Source of the DNA: DATIKM01 sp035477595
GTDB taxonomy: Bacteria; Armatimonadota; Chthonomonadetes; Chthonomonadales; CAJBBX01
NCBI GenBank assembly: GCA_035477595.1
Contig: DATIKM010000023.1
Coordinates: 1-14,528 of the forward strand
Direction: 5' to 3'
DNA length: 14,528 bases
Of this stretch, positions 6,452 through 13,176 are shown piece by piece. Numbering within the stretch: the stretch's first letter is position 1; every line of letters begins with the position of its first letter. The position numbers and the translations under genes are program-made. The notes beneath the pieces were generated by a model, which was not told where the DNA came from, made no database searches, and saw only the letters and a program-made list of their open reading frames with translations.

Positions 6452-8257
6452 ATGGTCATGGCACGTAAGAGCATGGGGGACTTCCTCATAGAGGAAGGAC
6501 TGATCGCCCCCGAGCAGCTTCAGCAAGCCGAGGGCATGGCGAAGCAGTCCCGAAGCAAGCTGCCCAAGGTCATTGTAGAACTGGGGTACGCGACCGAACG
6601 CGACGTCTGGAAAGCCCTCGCCCAATCCCTCAGTCTCCCCTTCGTCGATCTCAACTCCTTCGCTCCCGAGTCTGGTGCCACCAACATTGTTCCGGACCAC
6701 ATCGCTCGTCGGCACAACGTGATTCCGGTGAAGAAGGACGGCGCGAATAACCTCTGGGTGGCGATGGGTGATGCGGACAACCCGTACGCACTGGACGACC
6801 TTCGCGTGGTGTCGCGCTGCATGGTGCGCCCGGTGCTGGCCGGTCCACAGGCCATCGAGGACGCGATCGCCAGGGTCTATGGCGGAGTCGACGCTGCCCT
6901 CGCTCCGGCCAGTCAGGAGGAGACCGCTCAAGGCGTGTCACCGGGCATGAACCCGAACCGCGGCGGCGTGGGCATGGGCGATCTGCTGGCTGAGATCAAG
7001 GAGAACGTGGCGAAGGCTGGCTCGGTCGGCGACATGTCCCTCGATGACGACGACGAGGCGGCAGCGCAGATGGCCGAGGAAGCGCCGATCATTCGCGTGG
7101 CGAACGCGATCATCCAGCGCTGCATTCACGAGCGCGGCTCCGACATCCATCTGGAGCCTGAGCGCCGCGGTGTCCGGGTGCGCTATCGCGTGGACGGCGT
7201 TCTGCACGAGGCAATGTTGTTGCCGAAGTACATTCAGCCGCCGCTCATCTCGCGCTTCAAGATCATGGCTGAGATGAACATTGCCGAGCGTCGCCTCCCG
7301 CAGGACGGCCGCATCCCGATCCGCTATGATGGCAAGGACTACGACCTGCGCGTCTCCTGTCTGCCCAGCGTATTCGGCGAGAAGATCGTCTGCCGCATCC
7401 TCGACAAGTCGAGCATCCTCATCGGTCTCCAGAAGCTCGGTTTCTCGGAGGAGACGCAGGCGCAGCTCGAGGAGTTGGTCATTCAGCCGAACGGGATGGT
7501 GCTCTCCACCGGCCCGACCGGGCACGGGAAGACGACCACTCAGTACTCCATATTGAACAAGCTGAACTCGATCGAGAAGAACATCATCACGATCGAGGAC
7601 CCGGTGGAGTACCAGCTTGGCGGCGTTACCCAGGTGCAGGTGAACCGCAAGGCCGGCCTCACCTTCGCGAACGCGCTCCGCTCCTTCCTGCGCCAGGACC
7701 CCGACATCATCATGGTCGGGGAGATGCGCGACCTGGAGACCGCAGAGATCGCCATCGAGGCGTCGCTGACGGGCCACCTGGTCCTCTCCACGCTGCACAC
7801 TAACGACGCTCCGTCCGCCGTCATCCGGATGATCGACATGGGCGTGGAGCCCTACCTGATCGCGGCCACGGTCGTCGGGGTTCTCGCGCAACGGCTCGGC
7901 CGCCGCATCTGCCAGCACTGCAAGGAGCCCTACGAGGAAGCGGGTACTGCCCTCCGGAAGTTCGGTTTCCGACCCGAGGATCCCGATGCGAAGGTCACGC
8001 TATGGCGGGGCCGTGGCTGCGAAGGGTGCCGGCACACGGGCTATTCGGGCCGCTTGGGTGTGTTCTCGCTGATGCGCATCAACGACGAGATCGCCGAGCT
8101 CATCGTGCGCCGCGCGCCTCTCACCGACATCCGGGACGCCGCGAAGGCCAACGGCATGAGGGACCTGCGCGAGGACGGCCTGCTGAAGGTGCTGGAAGGC
8201 ATCACCACGCCGGACGAGGTGATGCGCGTGGTCTTCACCGCCGGGTTCTCCGGCTAG
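6452..8257 (+). CDS. pilB: PilB/GspE-type pilus assembly ATPase
   Basis: This 601-residue cytoplasmic hexameric ATPase drives pilus polymerisation. It has an N-terminal MshEN/T2SSE_N domain (about 8-145; GDFLIEEGLI at 9-18), then a low-complexity Gly/Asp-rich linker (about 150-210, with DDDDE at 198-202). The T2SSE core follows: SDIHLEPE at 230-237, Walker A GPTGHGKT at 354-361, IEDPVEYQ at 381-388, Walker B region DPDIIMVGEMRD at 416-427, His box TGHLVLSTLHTND at 440-452. A zinc tetracysteine motif is at C487/C490 and C523/C526. Walker A carries His where Ser is usual, but still fits GxxxxGK[ST]. A TTG at 6359 also opens the frame but lies inside the promoter. ATGs at 6452, 6458 and 6473 are the realistic starts; GGGGG at 6442-6446 favours 6452. 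It is the first gene of the operon. Confidence 0.95.
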   Translation: MVMARKSMGDFLIEEGLIAPEQLQQAEGMAKQSRSKLPKVIVELGYATERDVWKALAQSLSLPFVDLNSFAPESGATNIVPDHIARRHNVIPVKKDGANNLWVAMGDADNPYALDDLRVVSRCMVRPVLAGPQAIEDAIARVYGGVDAALAPASQEETAQGVSPGMNPNRGGVGMGDLLAEIKENVAKAGSVGDMSLDDDDEAAAQMAEEAPIIRVANAIIQRCIHERGSDIHLEPERRGVRVRYRVDGVLHEAMLLPKYIQPPLISRFKIMAEMNIAERRLPQDGRIPIRYDGKDYDLRVSCLPSVFGEKIVCRILDKSSILIGLQKLGFSEETQAQLEELVIQPNGMVLSTGPTGHGKTTTQYSILNKLNSIEKNIITIEDPVEYQLGGVTQVQVNRKAGLTFANALRSFLRQDPDIIMVGEMRDLETAEIAIEASLTGHLVLSTLHTNDAPSAVIRMIDMGVEPYLIAATVVGVLAQRLGRRICQHCKEPYEEAGTALRKFGFRPEDPDAKVTLWRGRGCEGCRHTGYSGRLGVFSLMRINDEIAELIVRRAPLTDIRDAAKANGMRDLREDGLLKVLEGITTPDEVMRVVFTAGFSG

Positions 8258-8297
8258 CGTGCGGCGCCGTCGCGCAGGATAGCACCCACTCCGGCGT

Positions 8298-8330
8298 CCA
8301 CCGTCGGACTCCTTCGGGTTGTCCGGGTGG
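8298..8330 (+). other. UUCG-capped hairpin between pilB and pilT
   Basis: CCACC (8298-8302) pairs with GGTGG (8326-8330). After a GT bulge, CGGAC (8305-8309) pairs with GTCCG (8321-8325). After a small 1x2 internal loop, CC (8311-8312) pairs with GG (8317-8318) closing a TTCG loop. No T tract follows, and the pilT Shine-Dalgarno (8348-8352) lies 17 bases downstream. It looks more like an mRNA processing or stability structure than a terminator. Confidence 0.5.
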
Positions 8331-8360
8331 TGTGGCGCCGTCCTGCTGGAGGTTCCATCT

Positions 8361-9533
8361 GTGAGTGAGCAGACCCAGCCGGTGGCGCCGACCGGCGCTC
8401 CTCAGGTTGCCACTGCCAGACCTCGGCCGCTGGTCGACGCCCACATCGACGACCTTCTGCGCATCGTCGTTGAGAAGGGCGGGTCCGACCTGCACGTGTC
8501 CGTCGGCGTGCCGCCGATCATCCGCGTCGACGGCCAACTGCTCCCCACGAACTACGAGAAGGTGACGCCGAAGGACTCTCAGCGGCTCATCTACGACATT
8601 CTGACGGACGAGCAGATCCAGCGGTTTGAGACGCAGCTCGAGCTGGACTTCTCGTACCAGCTCGCCCGTCTGTCGCGGTTCAGGGTGAATGTGTACCGCG
8701 ACCGCGGCAATGTCGCCACGGCCTTCAGGGTGATCCCGTCGCGGATCCCGACGCTCCGCGACCTTAATCTGCCACCGGTGCTTGAGGAGCTTACGCGGCT
8801 GCCGCGGGGGCTTGTACTGGTGACGGGGCCGACAGGTTCTGGCAAGTCGACCACGCTGGCCGCGATGATCAACCAGATTAATGGCGAGCGCAGCGTCCAC
8901 ATCCTGACCATCGAGGACCCGATCGAGTACCTGCACTCCCACCGGTTCAGCATCATCAACCAGCGGGAAGTGGGGCAGGACACGAGGCAGTTCGCCAACG
9001 CCCTTCGGGCCGCGCTGCGCGAGGACCCGGACGTTATCCTGGTGGGCGAGATGCGTGACCTCGAGACGATGCAGATGGCCGTGTCGGCGGCGGAGACGGG
9101 CCACCTGGTGTTCGCCACGCTGCACACCAACAGCGCGGCCACCTCGGTCGAGCGCATCGTGGACTCGTTTCCGCCGGGTCAGCAGGAGCAGGTGCGCCTC
9201 CAGCTATCCAACAACCTGCAGGCGATTCTGTGCCAGCAGCTTCTGGCGCGCGCCAACCAGCCGGGCCGCGTCTGCGCCATGGAGATCATGACCGCGAGCG
9301 CGGCAGTTCGTAACCTCATCCGCGAGAACAAGGCGCACCAGATCACCTCCATGATCCAGACGAGCGCCAACCTCGGGATGCAGACGATGGACCAGTCCCT
9401 GCGCGACCTCTATGTTCGGGGCCTCATCACGTTCGAGCTGGCGATGGAGCGTGCGATGAACCCGACTGAGCTCGAGAAGATGATCCGCACCGCGACGATG
9501 ACGGGGCCGGGAGGCGGTCCTCCCATACGATAG
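8361..9533 (+). CDS. pilT: PilT-type pilus retraction ATPase
   Basis: This 390-residue cytoplasmic ATPase of the PilT family powers pilus disassembly and so twitching, or DNA uptake where present. Features: an extra Pro/Ala-rich N-terminal stretch of about 25 residues; SDLHVSVGVPP at 42-52; Walker A GPTGSGKS at 156-163; IEDPIEY at 184-190; Walker B region EDPDVILVGEMRD at 221-233; His box TGHLVFATLHTNS at 246-258; and AVRNLIRENK at 315-324, matching the AIRNLIRE motif that marks PilT rather than PilB. The zinc tetracysteine of PilB is absent, as expected. The GTG at 8361 was chosen because GGAGG lies 8 bases before it. The longer frame from 8319 would start inside the intergenic hairpin. Confidence 0.95.
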   Translation: MSEQTQPVAPTGAPQVATARPRPLVDAHIDDLLRIVVEKGGSDLHVSVGVPPIIRVDGQLLPTNYEKVTPKDSQRLIYDILTDEQIQRFETQLELDFSYQLARLSRFRVNVYRDRGNVATAFRVIPSRIPTLRDLNLPPVLEELTRLPRGLVLVTGPTGSGKSTTLAAMINQINGERSVHILTIEDPIEYLHSHRFSIINQREVGQDTRQFANALRAALREDPDVILVGEMRDLETMQMAVSAAETGHLVFATLHTNSAATSVERIVDSFPPGQQEQVRLQLSNNLQAILCQQLLARANQPGRVCAMEIMTASAAVRNLIRENKAHQITSMIQTSANLGMQTMDQSLRDLYVRGLITFELAMERAMNPTELEKMIRTATMTGPGGGPPIR

Positions 9534-9557
9534 CGGGCTCCGCCGGGGCGCGGTTGG

Positions 9558-9582
9558 CGCACCGGTGCGAGGCCGGCCGGCC
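9558..9582 (+). repeat. Two adjacent 12-bp palindromes between pilT and pilC
   Basis: CGCACCGGTGCG (9558-9569) and GGCCGGCCGGCC (9571-9582) are each perfectly self-complementary and are separated by one base. They precede the pilC Shine-Dalgarno (AAGGAG at 9591-9596). They could be a dimeric protein-binding site or small mRNA hairpins; the second is low-complexity and could be chance. Confidence 0.5.
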
Positions 9583-9602
9583 GTCGGGCCAAGGAGTTCA
9601 GG

Positions 9603-10856
9603 ATGGCCACCTTCAGCTACACCGTGCGTGATGCCGCCGGGCAGTTACGCACCGGCTCGTCTGATGCGGAGAACCAGGAGATCCTGAGGCGTCGGCTTCA
9701 GGAGCAAGGTTTCACCGTCACCGACATTAAGCAGACGGCTGCGGGCCGCAAACGACCGCCTGGAGCCGGCTGGGGACGCGTCAAGCTCGCGGACCTCTCC
9801 ATCTTCTGTCGCCAGTTCTCCACGATGATCGATGCGGGCGTCTCGCTTGTGCGGGCGCTCGACGTCCTTGCGGAACAGACGGCGAACCCGAAGCTTCGGC
9901 GCATGATCATCGACATCGAGCAAGAGGTGGAGTCCGGGCAGACGCTCTCGAAGGCGATGAGCAAGTACCCGAAGACCTTCACCAACCTGTTCGTCGGTCT
10001 GGTGCGCGCTGGCGAAGTGGGTGGTGTCCTCGAGGAGTCGTTGCAGCGGCTGTCCTCCTTCCTGGAGTCCGACATGGAGCTCCGGCGCAAAGTGAGGGCG
10101 GCGCTGACCTATCCGGTAATCGTCGTGGTCGTAGCCATCGTCATCGTGCTCGGCCTCTGCACCTTCATCGTTCCGCGCTTTGTCGAGTTGTTCCAGGAGC
10201 TCGGCCTAAGAGAGCTCCCGCCGATGACCCAAGTCCTCGTGGACTTCAGCAACTTCCTGATGACGCGCTGGTGGATGGGCATCATCATCGTCCTCTGCCT
10301 CTACCTCGCGACGAAGTACTTCGGCACTACGCGCATTGGCCGCCGGGTGGTCGACCGCGTCAAGCTGAAGGTGCCGGTGTTCGGCCAGCTCCACCACAAG
10401 ATCGCGCTGGCGCGGTTTTCCCGCACTCTCGGCACGCTGCTGGTCTCCGGTGTGCCGATCTTGCAGGCTCTGGAGACCGTGGCCGGCACGGTGGGTAACG
10501 GGATCATCGCAGACGCGGTCATGGAGGCTCGGGCGCGCATCCGTGAGGGCGACCGTATCAACGAGCCGCTCGAGCGCAGCCGGATGTTCCCGCCGATGGT
10601 TGTTCACATGATCTCCATCGGGGAGGAGTCCGGGGCTCTCGATCAGATGCTGACCAAGATCGCGGAGTTCTACGAGCAGGAAGTGGACGCCACCCTTCAG
10701 AGCTTGACGGCCGCTATCGAGCCCGTGCTGATCGTGTTTCTGGGGGTCTGTGTCGGGTTCATCGTAATCGCTATGTTCCTGCCGCTGATCCACGTGATCC
10801 AGGGCCTGACCGCGGGAGCCGGCGAGGGCGCTGCCGGCCCTGCTGCGGAAGACTAG
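9603..10856 (+). CDS. pilC: PilC/GspF-type inner-membrane platform protein
   Basis: This 417-residue polytopic inner-membrane protein couples the PilB/PilT motors to the pilus base. It has an N-terminal FSYTVRDAAGQ stretch (4-14) and two T2SSF domains (about 67-190 and 269-391). Each starts with an FxRx(F/L)xT(M/L)...G(V)xxxxAL pattern: FCRQFSTMIDAGVSLVRAL at 68-86 and FSRTLGTLLVSGVPILQAL at 272-290. Transmembrane segments lie at about 171-193, 222-240 and 372-395. GEVGGVLEESL (137-147) and GEESGALDQML (340-350) are the paired conserved motifs of the family. AAGGAG 6 bases upstream supports the ATG at 9603. Length is normal. The gene follows pilT by 69 bases. Confidence 0.95.
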   Translation: MATFSYTVRDAAGQLRTGSSDAENQEILRRRLQEQGFTVTDIKQTAAGRKRPPGAGWGRVKLADLSIFCRQFSTMIDAGVSLVRALDVLAEQTANPKLRRMIIDIEQEVESGQTLSKAMSKYPKTFTNLFVGLVRAGEVGGVLEESLQRLSSFLESDMELRRKVRAALTYPVIVVVVAIVIVLGLCTFIVPRFVELFQELGLRELPPMTQVLVDFSNFLMTRWWMGIIIVLCLYLATKYFGTTRIGRRVVDRVKLKVPVFGQLHHKIALARFSRTLGTLLVSGVPILQALETVAGTVGNGIIADAVMEARARIREGDRINEPLERSRMFPPMVVHMISIGEESGALDQMLTKIAEFYEQEVDATLQSLTAAIEPVLIVFLGVCVGFIVIAMFLPLIHVIQGLTAGAGEGAAGPAAED

Positions 10857-10920
10857 AGAGGGCGGCTTGGTGCGCCGGGGCTGCGGATCGTCCTGACGTG
10901 GGTCGCACAAGGAGCAAGGC

Positions 10921-11967
10921 TTGGCCGAAGTTCCTCCCGGCTTCTGGACGGTTCTCGCATTCGTCGCCGGATCGGCTGTCGGCAGCTTTCTGAACGTAGT
11001 CATCTACCGGCTGCCACGTGGCGAGTCGCTCGTGTCTCCAGGTTCTCGATGCCCTCAATGCGGTCACGCACTGAGGGCATTCGAGAATGTGCCCATCGTG
11101 AGCTTCCTGGCGTTGCGGGCGCGCTGCTCGCAATGCCGGCAGCCGATCTCATGGCGCTACCCGCTCGTGGAGGCTGCGACAGGCGCGCTGTTCGCAGTGA
11201 TTGTCGCCCATTTCGGCGCGGGTTGGCAGGCACTGGTCTACTGCCTGTTCACTGCGGCGCTCGTGGCCGCGCTCTTCATAGATCTCGAGCTGTACATCAT
11301 CCCGGACGAGCTGACCGCCTTCGCGCTTGCGGTCGCGGTCGTCTACGACGTGACGATGGTCGCCGGCGGCGACGCGGCGCATGCGCTGTGGTGGGGATGG
11401 TTGCCGCGCTCGATCGGCGGGGCTGTGGTGTGCGCCGCCGCCTTCGTCGCGATCCAGTTGATCGGACTTGCGCTCTTCCGCAAAGACTCGATGGGCGACG
11501 GCGACGTAAAGCTCGGGCGAGCGATCGGTGCGATGCTGCCCCTTGGCGCGGCGTTCGTCTCGTTCGCGCTCGCGATAGCGCTGGGCGCCGTCGTGGGTAC
11601 CGCCATTGTGGTTCAACGCCTCCTGACGGGTCGAGCGCGCGCCGATGCAGATGCGGGTGGTATGGAGGCGGAGCCGGAGCCGGATGCGACGCCGTTCCGG
11701 GAGGTCCTGGCGTGCGGCGCCGCTTATGTGTTCTTTGTTGACCTGATTGCGATGGTTGCGGCTAAGGCTGGGGCGGGATGGGCGAGGCGCATGCTGCAGA
11801 GCGACGGCGAGGCCCCACTGGAGGTCGATGACGGTTTTCGGCCTGGGTTGACGCACGTTCCGTTCGGTCCCTACATGGTCGTTGGCGCCCTGCTCGCGAT
11901 GTTCGTCGGCAGCGACCTGCTGGACTGGTACCTGAACTGGGCGTTTCCTGCGCCGCCAGGCTTGTGA
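10921..11967 (+). CDS. pilD: Prepilin peptidase / N-methyltransferase (PilD-like)
   Basis: This is a 348-residue inner-membrane aspartic protease (A24 family) that cleaves prepilin leaders and methylates the new N terminus. It opens with GSFLNVVIYRLPRGES (21-36), followed by a zinc-type four-cysteine module CPQC (44-47) and CSQC (69-72), with the WRYPLVEAATG motif at 78-88. Catalytic aspartates are D121 in FIDLELYIIPD and D195 in GDGDVK, matching GxGDxK. The family-typical PFGPYMVVGAL occurs at 314-324. About 120 residues separate GxGD from PFGP, longer than I expect. The extra part is an acidic/Ala-rich loop (238-260), a hydrophobic segment (about 262-282) and a hydrophilic stretch (284-312). 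The TTG start is supported by AAGGAG at 10909-10914. The early coding sequence carries a strong hairpin (11043-11087). Confidence 0.93.
   Translation: MAEVPPGFWTVLAFVAGSAVGSFLNVVIYRLPRGESLVSPGSRCPQCGHALRAFENVPIVSFLALRARCSQCRQPISWRYPLVEAATGALFAVIVAHFGAGWQALVYCLFTAALVAALFIDLELYIIPDELTAFALAVAVVYDVTMVAGGDAAHALWWGWLPRSIGGAVVCAAAFVAIQLIGLALFRKDSMGDGDVKLGRAIGAMLPLGAAFVSFALAIALGAVVGTAIVVQRLLTGRARADADAGGMEAEPEPDATPFREVLACGAAYVFFVDLIAMVAAKAGAGWARRMLQSDGEAPLEVDDGFRPGLTHVPFGPYMVVGALLAMFVGSDLLDWYLNWAFPAPPGL
11043..11087 (+). repeat. Long intragenic hairpin in pilD
   Basis: TTCTCG (11043-11048), ATGCCCTCA (11049-11057) and TGCG (11059-11062) pair with CGAGAA (11082-11087), TGAGGGCAT (11072-11080) and CGCA (11067-11070). 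The loop is GTCA. The only defects are one A/C mismatch and one bulged T at 11081, giving 19 paired positions. It lies over codons 41-56, covering the first zinc cysteine pair. Confidence 0.75.
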
Positions 11968-11983
11968 GCGTTCTGACGCGCGG

Positions 11984-12106
11984 GTGGCGGAACATCGCGC
12001 TGGCAGGCGTCGTCTGAGGAAGGGATCTGGCGGGGCGCAGAACTCCCCGCGTGTTTGTGTGCTGTCGGCGTAGCAGGCGTCGTGGTGCGCGAGCCTGCTC
12101 CGCCAC
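11984..12106 (+). promoter_or_regulatory. Structured spacer upstream of the first prepilin gene, possible two-state RNA
   Basis: GTGGCGGA (11984-11991) can pair with TCCGCCAC (12099-12106), and GCAGGC (12003-12008) with GCCTGC (12093-12098), as one nested long-range stem with an 11-base bulge. A second copy of the 11-base repeat GCAGGCGTCGT at 12073-12083 gives a competing local hairpin, AGCAGGC (12072-12078) with GCCTGCT (12093-12099). Between them sits a terminator-like stem. No known riboswitch class is recognised. Confidence 0.35.
12030..12060 (+). terminator. Terminator-like hairpin after pilD
   Basis: GCGGGG (12030-12035) and CCCCGC (12045-12050) form a perfect 6-bp stem with a 9-base loop, followed directly by the GU-rich tail GTGTTTGTGT. 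It is 63 bases after the pilD stop and 96 before the prepilin start. It is the most terminator-like hairpin in the window, though the tail is interrupted by G. Confidence 0.4.
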
Positions 12107-12145
12107 GGATAGCGGCGGCGCGCCGGCGAAGGTGGGGTGGCTACC

Positions 12146-13057
12146 ATGACAAAGCGGCTTGGCAAGCGCGGCTTCACGCTCATAGAGCTCCTGACAGTGA
12201 TCGCCATTATCTCGGTGCTGACGGCCATCCTGTTCCCGCTCGCGGGAACGGTGCGGCAGCAGGCCCGAGAGAGTAACTGCATGAGCAAGCTGCACCAGCT
12301 ATGGGTCGCCGCGGAGATGTTCCGGCAGGACGAGGGCAAGTATCCCGCGACCCTGTTGGGCTACGTGGAGGCAGCCGCGCCAGGTCCAGGGGGTACCGTG
12401 GTGTCAAGCGGCGCCTTTCTGACGGACCCGGCGTCGCAGCAGCCGGCGCCCGTCGATGCTCTGATCCGGCCGTTCCTGTACAAGGAGTACGTGAGGGATC
12501 TCGACGTATTCCGATCGCCAAACAACGCGGGGTCGACCGAGCTGACGGTGACGGTGGCGCGCTTCCCGCGGCGCCCCCCGGGCTGGCCGGCGGACCAGGA
12601 GTGGGTGGGCGACCGCCTCGCAGGCATCTGCGGCGTCGATGCATTCGGAACCATCGACTGCTTCAACAATATCACCGCGCCCAAGGTGCAACCGAACGAC
12701 CCGCTCTTCGGCCAGCCGAAGTTCTACTACACGTGGGACTCCTATAGCATCAGCCCGCGGGTCGACGCCACGGGCTTCGTCGTGCGCGATGCGGCGGGCG
12801 CTCCGGTCTACGACGTGCGGTACTCGACGGACTGGACGGGGCGCGGCGGGTTTGACAGCGCCACCGGCACCTGGGACATGCCGAACCAACTTAAGTACGC
12901 CAACCCACCGCTGGACCAGACGCTGCTGGCGCTCACGACCTGGCACGCGGCGACCGCCGGCGTGGACCGGGTTACCGTCATCAGCGCGTCGGGCTCTGCT
13001 CGCAAAGCGAGGGTGGGAGCGCTCGAGAGGTTCGGCGCGAACCTGCTGAACCACTGA
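12146..13057 (+). CDS. Prepilin-like protein with type IV N-terminal cleavage/methylation signal
   Basis: This 303-residue protein has a class III leader, MTKRLGKRG, cleaved before F10, with E14 as the conserved +5 glutamate and a hydrophobic helix at about 10-33 (FTLIELLTVIAIISVL). An amphipathic helix with SNCMSKLHQLW (43-53) follows, then a large extracellular domain. It holds C162 and C172, which could form a disulfide, and YYTWDSYSISPRVD at 194-207, DWTGRGG at 229-235 and NQLKY at 247-251. It is much longer than classical major pilins (about 150 residues). The blocks resemble pseudopilins I associate with Armatimonadota, but I cannot verify this. PilD, encoded just upstream, is the likely processing enzyme. 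ATG 12146 was chosen with GGTGG at 12136-12140; GTG 12137 would add three residues. Whether it is the major subunit is unknown. Confidence 0.85.
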   Translation: MTKRLGKRGFTLIELLTVIAIISVLTAILFPLAGTVRQQARESNCMSKLHQLWVAAEMFRQDEGKYPATLLGYVEAAAPGPGGTVVSSGAFLTDPASQQPAPVDALIRPFLYKEYVRDLDVFRSPNNAGSTELTVTVARFPRRPPGWPADQEWVGDRLAGICGVDAFGTIDCFNNITAPKVQPNDPLFGQPKFYYTWDSYSISPRVDATGFVVRDAAGAPVYDVRYSTDWTGRGGFDSATGTWDMPNQLKYANPPLDQTLLALTTWHAATAGVDRVTVISASGSARKARVGALERFGANLLNH

Positions 13058-13079
13058 TCTGCGCCCTGGCAGGGAACAC

Positions 13080-13096
13080 CGCCGCGCTGTGCGGCG
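13080..13096 (+). other. Hairpin after the first prepilin gene
   Basis: CGCCGC (13080-13085) and GCGGCG (13091-13096) form a perfect 6-bp stem with a GCTGT loop, 22 bases after the stop. A smaller CCCT/AGGG stem (13064-13067 with 13071-13074) precedes it. There is no T tract. Confidence 0.35.
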
Positions 13097-13128
13097 TCGG
13101 TCTATCGACGTAGGACGGGATGGTGCGC

Positions 13129-13154
13129 TGCGGGGGCCAGCGAATGGTCCCGCA
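13129..13154 (+). other. Hairpin just upstream of the second prepilin RBS
   Basis: TGCGGG (13129-13134) pairs with CCCGCA (13149-13154) and CCA (13137-13139) with TGG (13145-13147), around a GCGAA loop. It ends 10 bases before the AAGG (13165-13168) that serves the ATG at 13177, so it could affect ribosome access or mRNA stability. Confidence 0.35.
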
Positions 13155-13176
13155 CAGCCTGGCGAAGGTGACCAAC

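Noticed and set aside
8319..8360. Longer PilT start at 8319
   Set aside because: It begins inside the UUCG hairpin and lacks a ribosome binding site. The GTG at 8361 has GGAGG 8 bases upstream.
11149..12339. 396-codon - strand frame across pilD and the prepilin spacer
   Set aside because: Composition is Arg/Ser-rich without motifs, and it spans two + strand genes with clear families.
12990..13030. Possible GEMM-type (cyclic-di-GMP) riboswitch because of CGCAAAGC near the next prepilin gene
   Set aside because: The bases are in-frame coding sequence of the first prepilin (SARKAR), and the remaining conserved GEMM elements are missing.
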